Origin: Phaeosaccion multiseriatum
Taxonomy: Eukaryota; Ochrophyta, other classes
Direction of reading: 5' to 3'
Length of the DNA stretch: 64,000 bases
Assembly (NCBI GenBank): GCA_965112735.1
Contig: OZ218962.1
Span: forward strand, 2,480,001 to 2,544,000
Below, piece by piece: positions 1 to 11,917 of this stretch. Positions within the stretch are counted from its first letter, which is position 1; each line of letters opens with the position of its first letter. The notes under the pieces were generated by a model that worked only from the letters and a program-made list of their open reading frames with translations, was not told where the DNA came from and did not search any database. The position numbers and the translations under genes were made by a program.

Positions 1-253
1 CTATTGTCATTAAAGCATCGCCTTGTTCTGGGGACACCTCCCCCCTTCCCCGTATTCAGTTCCCCGCTTGCTTCTCGCCCCGCCCTACCCCCACACCAGC
101 TGTCTTCGCTTGTCCCCAGCCCCTCCTCTCTCCGACATTAGTAACTGTCCGGTCTCTTGCTCTTCTTCGCTCCTTGGTCGTATCTGCGGGATGGTTGCAC
201 GCAGGCAAGTATTACGCGGTTAGTAGGGGTCTACCTATCCATTTATCCATACA

Positions 254-283
254 GGCAGGCAGACAGGCACACAGATAACAGAT

Positions 284-346
<63 letters not shown>

Positions 347-438
347 CACACACAGACAGACACACAGACACACAGACAGACACACAGACAGACAGGCAGG
401 CAGGCACACAGACAGGCAGGCACACAGACAGACAGACC

Positions 439-486
<48 letters not shown>

Positions 487-489
487 GGC

Positions 490-574
<85 letters not shown>

Positions 575-579
575 GGCAC

Positions 580-610
<31 letters not shown>

Positions 611-631
611 GGCACACAGACAGACAGGCAC

Positions 632-710
<79 letters not shown>

Positions 711-711
711 T
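254..711. repeat. (GACA)n microsatellite block
   Basis: About 450 bp made almost entirely of GACA units, with scattered GGCA, CACA and GATA variants. It lies just beyond the 3' end of the plastid-protein gene on the minus strand. All frames stay open because the unit is stop-free in both directions, giving a false Cys-Leu-Ser-Val peptide. No coding role is inferred. The same unit recurs near 11261-11286, 28777-28815 and in 62400-62930. Confidence 0.95.
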
Positions 712-763
712 GCTTCTAGACGCGCAACCTGAACAGGAAGAACCTCGCCCTCTTCACGTAGTC

Positions 764-2520
764 TTACGTGTGTTGGGCGATCCTCTCCGCATCCGGAGAG
801 GCGTCGCCAGGCATGCAGATGGCCTTCCAGTAGCCCACCTGTATGCAGTTACGAAAGGTTACGAAAGCGATGTAAGGGTGAGGCTATGTAGGGCAGGTCA
901 GATGATGTCGACTGACCGACTGGCTGGCTGACTGACTGACTGACTAGGTGACTGGCTGACTGTCTGAGTGAGTGAGCGAGTGAGTGACTAACTCACTGAG
1001 TGACTGACTGAACAGCTGCCTGCCTGGCTGCACGCCTGCCTGTCCCACTGACTGCCTCCCGCCCTCCCCTACCCTCGCCTCCCCTCCCTTCCCTGCCCCC
1101 CTCCCTCCCTCCCTCCCTCCCCTCCCTCCCTCCTTCCCTCCCTCTCTCGCTCCCTCCCTCCCTCACCTCTGCGTCGTCATCGTCGCCCTCGTGCTGCTTC
1201 ATGTCCCCCGAGAGGATGATGGCGTCCGTAGTCTTGAGATGTTCGTCAAGGAAACCGTTGAGCACTCGAGTCACAGTGTAGGGCTCAATTTTGGCATCGA
1301 AAGTGCGCGTGAGGCTCTATATATGATGTGCATGCGTGTGTGGGGGAGGGAGGGGGTTGCATGTGTGTGTGCGTGTGTGCGTGGGTACGTGCGTGGTGGG
1401 AGTTTGATTCGAGTGTGTGAGACAAAAGATAAGAGAGGGGCGGGGGGGGGGAAGGACGTGTGTCAGAGAGCAACCAGAGAGAGGGAGAGGAGGAGGGAGA
1501 AGAAAGAGGAGGGGGGAGAGGAAGCGCAATATGGGGATTCAATCATCCTGCATCAGCCCTAGCCTATTCCACCTTCTCCTTGACTCTTCCCTTTTCTCTT
1601 CTCCTCCTCAACCCCCTTCAATCCTCTCCTCCAATCCTCCTCCTGCTCCTGCTCCTGCTCCTTCTCCTCCTCTCCTTCCTCCTCCTCCTCCTCCTCCTCC
1701 TCCTCCTCCCCCTCCTCCTCCTCCTCCTCCTCCTCCTCCCCCTCCTCCTCCTCCTCCCCCTCGTCCTCCTCCCCCTCCCCCTCCTCCCCCTCCTCCCTCA
1801 GCCATCCTCCCCCTCCCCTTCCTCCACTCCTCCCTCCAGCCTCCTCCTCATCACCCACCCGCCCCTCCGCTCGCTTACAATGTGAATTGGTCGTTCCCCT
1901 CCCCGCAGCTCCCACTTCCCCCAAGAGCCTTCCTGGAAGAGGGGTCCGTCTGTCTGTCCCAAGGTGACTGTACCGTCGCCATTCAGCGTCATGGAGGTGG
2001 TACATCCTTCGGAGTCCTCCAGCTCCTCCAGCTTTTGTGTGTTTGGGGGTTATCCGTTCGGTGTTGGGGGGGGGGGGCAATCATGAAGGGTGAGTTGGTA
2101 ACGCTGAAAAGGATCGACGTATGATATGATAGAGCGCTACAAAGACGGACATGTGACAACAAGGTGGCTGGAAGTAGAGCTGTGACTCACCTGAAACTCC
2201 CGATCGACGAGGAGAGCCATCATCTCCGTGCTAGAGTAGTCATCCACAGACGGTTCAGACGCTGCAGACGCCCCGGAGAGGGCGGAGGAGGAGGACACGC
2301 AGGAGGAGACGGGGGCGCCCCACGCGCCTCTGCGGCTCGTGCGACAGCTGCTGCAGCTGCTGCAGGTGGTGGTGGAGGTGCTGGTCGCTGCACGAGAAGC
2401 AGTATTGAGGCGAGGAGAGGCAGCGCTGGCAGAGGCAGGCCTGGCCATTGGGGGCAGGAAGGCTTGCGCGCTCATGACGAGCGAGCAGGCACCCAGCACG
2501 AGGGGGAGGAACCGCTGCAT
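764..2520 (-). CDS. Plastid-targeted conserved protein of unknown function, 4 exons
   Basis: Proposed exons, in coding order: 2520-2191, 2031-1879, 1316-1167 and 838-764. All joins are GT-AG and in phase 0, giving about 235 aa. The ATG at 2520 opens a signal peptide (MQRFLPLVLGACSLVMSAQA) followed directly by FLPP and a Ser/Ala/Thr/Arg-rich stretch. This is the bipartite presequence layout of complex plastids. The mature part has a short beta-rich domain: exon 2 carries LNGDGTVTLGQTDGP and a GSWGKWEL motif, exon 3 reads SLTRTF then EPYTVTRVLNGF, and exon 4 ends VGYWKAICMPGDA. I have seen this pattern (DGTV, GxW, LxRxF, YTVTR, GY) in uncharacterised algal plastid proteins but cannot name a family. 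The gene is divergent from the isopropylmalate synthase gene. Intron 2 (1317-1878) contains long (CCT)n and purine tracts. Confidence 0.72.
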
Positions 2521-3046
2521 CCTTCCTGTCGCCTTGCGATCTCTCTCTCTCTGTAGTATGCTGTCTCTCTACCTCTCTCTCTTTCTCTGTGTGTAGGTTT
2601 GTGTGTCACCAGGTCAAAGACAAAAAAGAGAGAGAAAGAAATACTCTTCTGAGACGGAGACTTCACGGCAATGAGTCACAAACATGCAGCAGCACTTCAC
2701 GCTTTCTCTCACTCATCGGCGTCGCATCAGGCCCGTCTTCTTCTTCCAGAGGAGGGGAGGAGAGCGGCCTTCAACCAGGAAGCGGCTTGTTCCTCCTACA
2801 CACAAGGGCAGGAACAAGCTCCGATCTTACGCCTCCTTGCCTTGCCCAATCACCACAAAGCAGCAGCACCTCTCACCTCCTGTTATCTCCTCTTCTTGCT
2901 GCTCCTTCTTGGTGGACAATGCACAATGATTGCCGCTTTGCGGCGAAGTCAACAAATCGAGCATACGTAAGGTCCTTACGTAAGGTTATCCTTATTTGGC
3001 ATTTGGCGTGGTCAAGCGAGAGGGAGTCAAGAAGAGGCGTAAGAGG
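2521..3046. promoter_or_regulatory. Divergent intergenic region between two plastid-protein genes
   Basis: 526 bp separate the start codons of the unknown plastid protein (-) and isopropylmalate synthase (+), both with plastid presequences. It holds a CT/GA-rich stretch near 2540-2590 and the short inverted motif ACGTAAGGTCCTTACGTAAGG near 2965-2985. No TATA box is evident. Any shared regulation is inference from the layout. Confidence 0.4.
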
Positions 3047-6000
3047 ATGGTCAAGGCCACAGCAGCAACTGGGGCGGCCCTCGTTTGCCTGGGCTGCGTG
3101 CTTGTTTCATCGACAGCGAGCAAGGTAGGCTAGGGTGTAACAAGGACCGCAAGAGAGCGGGGAGAAGGGAGGGGAGGGGGGAGGAGAGAGGGAGGAGAAG
3201 AGGAGGAGAGAAGATAGAGGGAGAGCGTGCCAAGGCGAAGAGGAGCTGCGCGGATCTTCTGGACGGGGAAGGCTCTCTCGTGGAGGCAGGCTGTCCTTTG
3301 TGGCCTGCAGGACGGCAGAGTGGAGCCAGTGTTGGACACACACGGCCCTGAGCACCATCGGGAACGGTCGCCATCATCGGAGGAGGGCGCAGTGGGAGGT
3401 GCACTGAGAGTTGAGACGCAGCGTACACGAGTGACGCAAGGACTGTGGTACGGGGCGCTCGCTTTATTGCACAGGAGCAGCAGAGAGAGAGGGGCGGGTG
3501 ATACCCTCCTTCACATGCCGAGCCGAGCTCCTGGAGTTCTGCAAGGGGGGCGCTTAATTGGGCCTTGACAATAGCATACGCGAGCCCTTGGAGCGCATAA
3601 TCGGTTCCTACGTTGATGCCTCTGCCTTGTCCTCCTAGATTACAGATTAAGTCTACGTAGCCCCTCACCTCCCCCCCCTTCTTGCTCTTTCTCTCGGCCT
3701 CTTTCCCTCTTCGCTCTGTCTCTCTCCCTCCCTCTCGAATCGAATCGAATTCATATCCACTCCCTCCCTCAACTTACCCATCCTCACCCCCTAACAGTTA
3801 GCTTTTGTGGCCCAGCCTGGCGCGTTTTCAGCAGCAGCAGGAAGAGTGCGAATAGGGGCCGGGGGGGTGGCAGCAGCAGCAGGGGGGGCGACTGTGGGAG
3901 GGCAAGAAGTGCCACCGTCATCAATATCATCAGGAGTGTCAGCCGCAGTAGGGCGGAGAACAGTACAGAGGCATGTATGCGGGCGTACTGGGGGGCGACC
4001 TGGGTGGGCACCACATCAAATGGTGGCGACTGAGGAGGGCATGGGAGAGAGCCAGCAGCGGAAGGAGGGGGGCGGAAGAAAGCCCATTCGGGTTTCTCCC
4101 ACTGCGCACGACCTGGGTGAGTGAGTGAGTGAGTGAGTGAGTGGGTGAATCGTTAGGGTTGACCTGCCGTATGCGTGAGTGAGTGAGTGAGTGAGTGAGT
4201 GAGTGAGTGAGTGAGTGGGTTATAGAGTGAGTTCCTGCGTGAATGGGTCGGTGAGTAACTCCGTAAATATGAGTGTAAGCTGCTGACTTGACATGTGCGT
4301 GCAATGCGTTGGAGAACAAACCAAAGCAAGGCTTGTGGTGGGTGTTTTGGTACAAGGACAAGCCTGTGGATCGCCTGTGGATCGCCTGTGACTGTGGTGG
4401 GTTGTGGTGGCTCCCCCTGAGTGCTCGAATGCAACCCCAATGTGCTCCCCCTGAGTGCTCGAATGCAACCCCAATGTGCTCCCCCTGAGTGCTCGAATGC
4501 AACCCCAATGTGCTCCCCCTGAGTGCTCGAATGCAACCCCAATGTGCTCCCCCTGAGTGCTCGAATGCAACCCCAATGTGCTCCCCCTGAGTGCTCGAAT
4601 GCAACCCCAATGTGCTCCCCCTGAGTGCTCGAATGCAACCCCAATGTGCAAGTGCGTGTGCAAGGGCGCGCGCGGGCGGGAGGCGGCTGGTGCGGTGTGG
4701 TGGGGTGGGGTGGGGGGGGATGAATGGGCGGGCTAACTTCTGAAACACCCTGTGACCGACCGTCACTGAGCCCTTGTCCACAACAAACACAAATGCAACG
4801 TTTTCTATATTTCTCACCTCCCTCCCTCCCTCCCTCACTCACTCACTCACAACCGCCTCCCATCCCATCCCATCCCATCCCATCCACTGCCATCCCATTT
4901 CGTCCCGGCCACCCACCCACCCACCCACCCACTCCTACCGACCTACCAGCCACGGGCCGCGACCCCACTCGAGTGAAAGTGTTTGACACCACTCTGAGAG
5001 ATGGAGAGCAGTCGCCGGGCTGCACTCTCAACGGGCAGGAGAAGATGGCGGTGGCCAAGCAGCTGAGTCGCCTGGGGGTTGACGTCATTGAGGCGGGCTT
5101 CCCTGTCGCCTCCAAGGGGGATTTCGAGGTACGTACGTGTGTGTGTTGTGTGTCTCTTTGGGGTCCCTTACGTAGGTACTTTTTGTCTCTTTTGTCCGCC
5201 TACCTCATTGTACGTACCTACATATATACCCACCTCTATCTCTCTCTCATCAGTCTACCTACCTATCCACCTCTCCATACGTTCCTACCTACCTTTGGAA
5301 AGGCTGTGGCTTCCATCGCGAAGGTGGTGGGGAACGGAAGCAATCCGCCCATCATCTGCGGTTTGGCCAGGGCTTTGACTAATGATATTGAGGTGAGAAT
5401 GGATGAAGGGGGGGGGGGGGAGGGAGGGAGGGAAGGGAGGAAGGGGAGAGAGATGGACCAAGAGGACGAGGAGAAGGAAAGAGAGGGGGGAGGGGGGAGA
5501 GAGAAGGAGGAGAGGGAGGATAAGAGGATAAGGAAGGAGCTTAGTATTCACTCCTTCCTCCTCTCAGGTGTGCTACGAGGCCATCAAGGGCGCTGCCTTC
5601 CCTCGCATACACACCTTCATCGCCACCTCCGACATTCACATGGAGCACAAGCTGCGCAAGAGCAGGGATCAGGTGTGTGGAGGATAAGTGCTGTCTTTTA
5701 CCCTCATATATGTATGGTCACTCTTTTCTCTCTTCTCTATTGTTGTCTCTCTCCTTCACTCCCTCAATCTTCCTCTCACGTTCTCAGTCCCTCTCCCTCA
5801 CTCTCTCTCTCTCACACACACTGACTCGCTTCTCAGTCAGTCTCCCTCTTCCTCTCACTCACTCACTGACTAACTCCATTCTTCTTGCACATTCGACTTT
5901 CCGCTTTGCACATCGACTTTCCATGTCCAGGTGCTCGACATCACGCGCGAGATGGTGACTCTGGCCCGTTCCCTCGTTGACGATGTCGAGTTCTCGGCCG

Positions 6001-7136
6001 AGGATGCGCTTCGTTCAGACCTCGACTTTCTGTCGGAGGTGTACAGCGTTGCGGTTGAGGCGGGAGGTGAGGGAGGCGAGAGCAAGGAGAGGGGGAGAGG
6101 GACGGAGGGGAGGGGAGGGGAGGGAGGGGGCCACACCATCCACTACCATTCATTACCCCCCACAGCAACGACTCGTAACGTACCGGACATGGAGGGCTGC
6201 ACTACCACTCTTAACGCCCCGCTTGTCATCAATGACTTTCTTAACGCCCCGCTTGTCATCAATGACTTTCAATTCCCCAGTAACCATCCTTTGTGGGAGA
6301 GAAAGACTTTCCCATTACAAAAGATTACGTACCACCCCTGTTGACGCCCGTTCGCCATCAATGAATTTCTTCATTTACCACACTTTAGGAGAAACACTTT
6401 CCCATTACGAAAGATTGCGTAGTACGGCTAACCTCCTTTAACCTCCCATTCACGCCCTATTGTGGGCTACACCACCCCCATTTAACCTCCCATTCAGTTT
6501 CTTTTAATCATCCGTTAACCTTTCATTAACCACCATTGACCCCCCTACAGCAACGACGCTTAACGTGCCAGATACGGTGGGGTACACGACCCCCGTGGAG
6601 TTCTACAACCTCATGACGCACCTCCGCAGCACGGTGAGAGGTTAAAGCACCTTAGAACTGTCATGAGTACACACACACGAAGAGAAAGAAGGGTTGATGG
6701 ATAGGTTGTATCAATCACAATTGTCAGTCCACCTCAAGGCCATCAGATCCGTCACCTCAAGCGCAGTAGGTAGATAGGGGTGTCAGAAACCCTCACCTCT
6801 GTCTCACCGCCCCGTGGACAACGTCTCATTGTCTTTTAGCTTTCTCTTCTGAACGCCTCTTTCCCTGCTTTAAACCCCTCTTAACTGTCCGTTAACCCTG
6901 CCTAGCCCCTCTTAATTGTCCGTTAACCCTGCCTACCCCCTCTTTACTGTCCGTTGACCCTGCCTAACCCCCTCTTCACTGTCTATTGACCCTGCCTAAC
7001 CCACTCTTGACAGGTGCGCGGCATCGAGGGCGTGACCATCTCTGTGCACGGACATGACGACTTGGGCATGGCGGTGGCAAACTTCATGAGCGCCATCGAG
7101 GGGGGCGCACGGCAGGTAAGGGATCGTACACACACA

Positions 7137-7181
<45 letters not shown>

Positions 7182-7327
7182 CACACACGTTCTAGCTCTC
7201 ACTCTCACACATACATATATACACACACATACAAACACACACGCTCTCGCTCTCTCTCTCTCACACATACACACACCCGCCCGCCCACACACACACACAC
7301 ATACGCATTCCTCGCTCTCTCTATCAC

Positions 7328-7363
<36 letters not shown>

Positions 7364-8661
7364 AGAGTGCACCATCAACGGCATCGGCGAGAGGGCGGGC
7401 AACGCAGCGCTGGAGGAGATCGTGATGGGCCTGCATGTGAGGAAGGCGTACTACAACACCGCCTTCGGGAGGGACGAGCTGTCGGACAAGCCCCTCACCA
7501 ACATTAACACCAAGTACGTCAACGGTCACGCACGTTATGTTTGCGTAAGCTTTTTCGTTGGTGTCTCTCTCCCCTCTCCCCGGTCCCTCACTCCAGTGGC
7601 TTCCTCCCTCCTTCCCCACTCCTCCCTCTTTCCCTCCCTCCCTTCCTTTCTTCCTTCCGTCTCCCTTCCTCACTGCACTGACTCCCTCCCTTTCCTTCCT
7701 CTCCCTCCCTCTCTCCCCCCCTCCCTCCCTCCCTCCCTCCCTACCCACCTCTCTCCCTCTCCTCCCTCCCTCCCTCCCTCCCCGCCTCAAAGGGAGATTT
7801 TCAAGTCATCTCGTCTGGTGTCTACTCTGACGGGCATGATGGTGCAAGCCAACAAGGCCATCGTTGGGGCCAACGCCTTCGCTCATGAGTCAGGCATTCA
7901 CCAGGTGGGAGAGGGAGGGAGGGGGGGGGTCGAGGGAGGGAGGGAGAGAGGATGGGGTAAGGGTTGTAGGGAGGGAAGGAGGGAGGGAGGGGGGCGTGGG
8001 AAAGAAGAGGAAAGGAGAGGGAGGGGCAGGGCAGGCGGAGGGAAGGAGGGAAAAAGGTGGGGAAGGAAGGGAGGAATGGAGGGACGGCAGAAAGTATTGA
8101 CCCTCCTCTCTCTCCCATCTCCCACTCCTCCCTCAGGATGGCGTGCTGAAGAACAAAGAGACGTACGAGATCATGGACGCCGCCCTCGTTGGGCTCAACG
8201 CAGAAGACAACGGACTGGTGCTGGTAAGAAGTACTAAGAGAAGCGGATGATAAAGAAACTTTAATCGTCCATGTTCAGTCCAGCGTCCCACCTCCATCCA
8301 TCCACCCACCCATCTATCCACCCGTATACCCTGCGCACATCCATCCACCCACCCACCTACCCGCCCACCCATCCACCCCTCCTACCCTCTGCTGTATCAC
8401 CAACAGGGCAAGCATTCAGGCCGGGCTGCCTTCCGTGCTCGCATCGCGGACCTCGGCTTCGCTGAGATGCCTCCCGACGACCTCGACAGGGCATTCGCAC
8501 GCTTCAAGGTGGGTGTGTTGGTGATATGGAGGGAGCGAGGATAGAGAGCAGGAAGCAATGCTGGTGCTGCTCTTTCCTGGGATTGACCCGTCCTTCCTCC
8601 TCCCCCTCCCGCCCTCCCTTTCTCCCTCCCCCTTCCCCCCTTACTACACTCACACACAACC

Positions 8662-8697
<36 letters not shown>

Positions 8698-9901
8698 GGA
8701 GCTGGCCGACAAGAAGAAGACGCTTACAAACATGGACATTGAGAGCATCCTCTTTGATCAAATCCGCGAAGTGGACAGCGAAACCTATGAGTTGCGTAGC
8801 ATTCAGACGCTGTCCGGCACCACGAGCACGCCCACAGCCACCGCTACGCTCTATGACAAGGTAGAGAGGGAAGGGAGGAGGGAGGATGGAGGGAGGGACG
8901 GAGGGAGGGAGGGGAGGAGAGAGAGGGAGGGGAGGGAGAGAGGAGAGGGAGGGAGGGGAGGGAGAGAGAGGGAGGGGGAGAGAGAGAGAGAGAGGGGCGG
9001 TGGATGGGCAGAGTGCATGGCAGTGGATGGGCAGAGGGAGGAGAGGAGAGGAGCGGAGAAGAGATGTGAGCAGGGGAGAGGAGGTGAATGAAGAAGAGAG
9101 GAGAGGAGAGACAACAAGCAGAGAGTAGGGAGGCGTGAGAGTCGAGGACGAGCCCCTCCTGTTCTGCGCTGAGGTGACACAGCCACGTCTAAAGCTCTTC
9201 CCCCACCACCCCCACCCCCTCCTTCTCCCTTCCTCCCTCAGCGCCTGGGCGAGACCATCACCATGCCCTCCATCGGAACGGGCCCTGTGGACGCCGCCTT
9301 TGTGGCCATCAGCAAGGCATGCAGCCTCACTGATGACGTCACGGACCTCACGCTCCTTGAGTATTCCGTGGCGAGTGTGACTGCGGGCATTGACGCGATT
9401 GCCGAGGTTACCGTCAGGGTTCGGGTGAGTGGAGAGAGGAGACGGGGGGGAGGGATGAAGAAAGGTCAGCCCTCCCTCAGGCGAGGGAGAGGAGAGGAGG
9501 GGAGGAGAGGGGAGGGGAAGGAAGGAGGGGGGAGGGACGTGACACATGCCCCCATACTTACGATAAACCCTACTTTCTCTGTCTCTCTCTCTCCTCCCTC
9601 TCTCTCACATACACACACACACAAACACACACACACTCACTCACAGGATGGCGACGAGACGGGCCGTGTGTACTTCGGTCGCGCCTCCGACAACGACGTC
9701 ATCCAAGCTTCCTCCCTCGCCTACCTCTCCGCCATCAACACCGTTCTGGCCCAGAGGGGTGGTCCTGTCAAGGGCCATCCGCAGAGGGACACGCTGCCCG
9801 CAGAGGCGTTTCCTTCTTCTGTATTACCAGCTGCTCCAGTGGGTGCTGAGGCGCTGACGGCTGCTGCTCCTACCGCTGCTGCTGCGTCGGCAGGTGCTTA
9901 A
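3047..9901 (+). CDS. leuA: 2-isopropylmalate synthase, plastid-targeted, 15 exons
   Basis: Condenses acetyl-CoA with 2-oxoisovalerate, the first committed step of leucine synthesis, here expected in the plastid stroma. Exons: 3047-3124, 3798-4116, 4950-5128, 5303-5392, 5568-5672, 5931-6066, 6551-6633, 7014-7115, 7362-7513, 7793-7904, 8137-8223, 8407-8508, 8699-8860, 9242-9424, 9647-9901. All junctions are GT-AG and phase-consistent, giving 714 aa against about 630 in plants. Exon 1 is a signal peptide (ATG 3047) and exon 2 a low-complexity transit region starting [10 protein letters not shown]. Family motifs: [14 protein letters not shown] in exon 3, [17 protein letters not shown] in exon 8 with metal-binding His, [14 protein letters not shown], and [16 protein letters not shown] across exons 10-11. 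Exons 13-15 form the leucine-regulatory C-terminal domain, followed by an Ala/Pro-rich tail. Several introns are long and repeat-laden. Confidence 0.97.
4117..4949. repeat. IPMS intron 2 with (GTGA)n and a 34-bp minisatellite
   Basis: The intron opens with (GTGA)n from its own GTGAGT donor to about 4217. It then holds a minisatellite at 4411-4648: seven head-to-tail copies of a 34-bp unit starting CTCCCCCTGAGTGCTCGAAT, essentially identical to each other. A C/T-rich run with CATCC, ACTC and CACC repeats leads to the acceptor at 4949. Because 34 is not a multiple of 3, each copy shifts frame and several minus-strand frames stay open by chance. Confidence 0.95.
6155..6270 (+). pseudogene. Decayed duplicate of the IPMS exon 7 start, inside intron 6
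   Basis: At about 6155-6212 the intron repeats the acceptor and first bases of exon 7 (6541-6600): a C-rich tract, CACAG, then CAACGACTCGTAACGTACCG against CAACGACGCTTAACGTGCCA in the real exon. The copy would read TTRNVPD where the real exon reads TTLNVPD. It then loses the GYTTP region and runs into a perfect 30-bp tandem duplication (6211-6240 and 6241-6270). The real exon is phase-correct and encodes the conserved residues, so the copy is taken as a non-functional pseudo-exon. Confidence 0.75.
6875..7013 (+). repeat. 31-bp tandem repeat ending in a splice acceptor
   Basis: About four and a half degenerate copies of a unit of roughly 31 bp (CCCCTCTTAACTGTCCGTTA then ACCCTGCCTA) fill the end of IPMS intron 7. 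The last partial copy becomes the acceptor CCCACTCTTGACAG of exon 8 at 7013. Confidence 0.85.
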
Positions 9902-10264
9902 CTGCACAGCGGCTTTCTGTAGCGTGGTTGCGATAGATATGTAAGTTTTTTGTTTAGTCTCTTCTTTTTTTTTGTGTTACAATAACTCTCTTTTCCTTTA
10001 TAATGCAACATTTAGCACACTCAAGTGTATACATTAACGATTGGGTGTATACAATATACAGAGACAGAGAGAGATCTCTCGCTCTAATCAGCAATCACCG
10101 TATCACCACTCACTGTCGCCCCACTCCTGTTCGACAGCCCTGCCGCCCCTGCCCCGCCCCGGGTCGGTGTATCAACATGCAAGGTCTTCTTGCTTCTCTC
10201 TATTCTCTTCTCTCGTCTCTCTCTCTCTGTACCACCAACAGTTGTAGCTGAATCATGTCATTTT
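9902..10264. other. Convergent 3' intergenic region, no gene seen
   Basis: 363 bp between the stop of isopropylmalate synthase (+) and the stop of the methyltransferase (-). It is T-rich just past the IPMS stop, with AATAACTC and TATAATGC near 9980-10005 that may serve in 3'-end formation, and CT-rich near 10195-10230. No open reading frame with coding character was seen. Confidence 0.6.
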
Positions 10265-11882
10265 TTAATTGGAAGCCACCACATAGCAAGGCCCAGTGAG
10301 CAATGGCAGCTCTCCCCCCCCCCCTCCTCCTCCTCCTCCTCCTTCCCCATTCCTGCCACCGCCACCGCCACACCCGCTGCTACCCTTGCTACTCCTTGGC
10401 GACTCATAGCAACCGTAGCCGGCTCCGTGGGGAAAGCCCCCTGCGCTACCACACACAACCTGCCGCACAAAGAAGCTCGGCATGGCGCTAGAGAAGAAGG
10501 TAAGGCAGTCGTCAGAGCCCCACTTGAAGAGCTGCATGAGAGAGGTGTGGGAGGGTGAGGATGTGGAATCCAGCTCTGAAGGCGGTGAAGGCTTTACGGT
10601 AGTGAGAGTAGGATCTGTTCCTCCTCCTCCTCCTCCTCCTCCTCCTCTTCCTCCTGCTTCTCCTCCTCTTCCTCCTGCCGCTCCTCCTGATCCTCCCCCT
10701 CTTCCTCCTGCTCCTCCTCCTGCTCCTGCTTCTCCTCCTCCTCCTGCTCCTCCTCCACTTCCTCCTCCTCTTCCTCCTGCCCCTCCTCCTGATCCTCCTC
10801 CTCTTCCTCCTGCTCCTGCTCCTACTGCCCCCACAGCGCGGGACGAAACGGTCGACGCCCCCACCATGCTGTCGTACATGCGTTGCAGACAGGAGAGGCA
10901 AAACACAGTCAAAGCACAGTCAAAACACAGTCAAAGCACAGTCAAAACACAGACACGTTTGTTTCCATGTTCATCGTCGTTGACAGGTGACAAGTCGCAC
11001 GAGGAGTGGAGGGGGGGGGGGTGATAACGGTGGGAGAGATGGAGAGAAGACAGGAAGGAGGGGGTGATAACGGTGGGAGAGATGGAGAGAAGACAGGAAG
11101 TGAGTGAGGGGGTGATAACGGTGGGAGAGATGGAGAGAAGACAGGAAGTGAGGAAGGGGGTGGGGCAGGACGTCTGAGTTTTGGAAATGAGCGAAGCGAC
11201 CTCTCTCTCATTTCCGAAAGATTACAGGGACAGAGAAGCGCAGGTATATATAGACAGAGACAGACAGACAGACAGACAGACAGACCTATATACATACATA
11301 CATACATACATACATACATACATACATACATACATACATACATACATACATACATACATACATGCATACATACATACATACATACATACATACATACATG
11401 CATACATACATACATACATACATACATACATACATACATGCATACATACATACAGACAGACTATCCCGACTATCCCGACCCCTCACCTTCCTCTGGCGGA
11501 CAGACCGGCGATCTCGCTCAATAGGGCCTCTACATCCTTCTCCTCGAGATACATGAGTAGCCCCTCCAGCACCCAAGCCGTCGGGAGAAGAGGGTCAAAG
11601 CCCGCCGAGATAAGCACCTCGCTCATCACTCTCACTCCCATATGCCCTTCTCTCTTCTCCTCTTCTCTCCCGTCGGGTCCGACAACATTCGCTCCCCCAA
11701 CGCACCCTTCTGTCCCTTCTGTCCTCCTCGCCTCCCTCTTCCTCCTCCTCCTGGCCACGCCACTTCTGCTGACCGAGGACGATACACTATCACCACCATC
11801 ATGGTCATGACCACCGCCGCTGTTCGTGTCGGGACTGATGCTACCTTCACTACGATACTTACTGCTCTCGCTGTTACCGTTA

Positions 11883-11917
<35 letters not shown>

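Noticed and set aside
212-711. Three overlapping minus-strand frames rich in Cys-Leu-Ser-Val
   Set aside because: They are the translation of a GACA repeat, which has no stop codon in any frame; no start context or domain supports a gene.
4411-4648. CRISPR-like direct repeats of 34 bp
   Set aside because: Copies abut directly with no spacers, the host is eukaryotic, and the array lies in an intron.
4153-4842. Minus-strand frames with repeated [23 protein letters not shown] peptides
   Set aside because: Produced by the 34-bp minisatellite inside an IPMS intron; the repeat shifts frame each copy, so no fixed protein is encoded.
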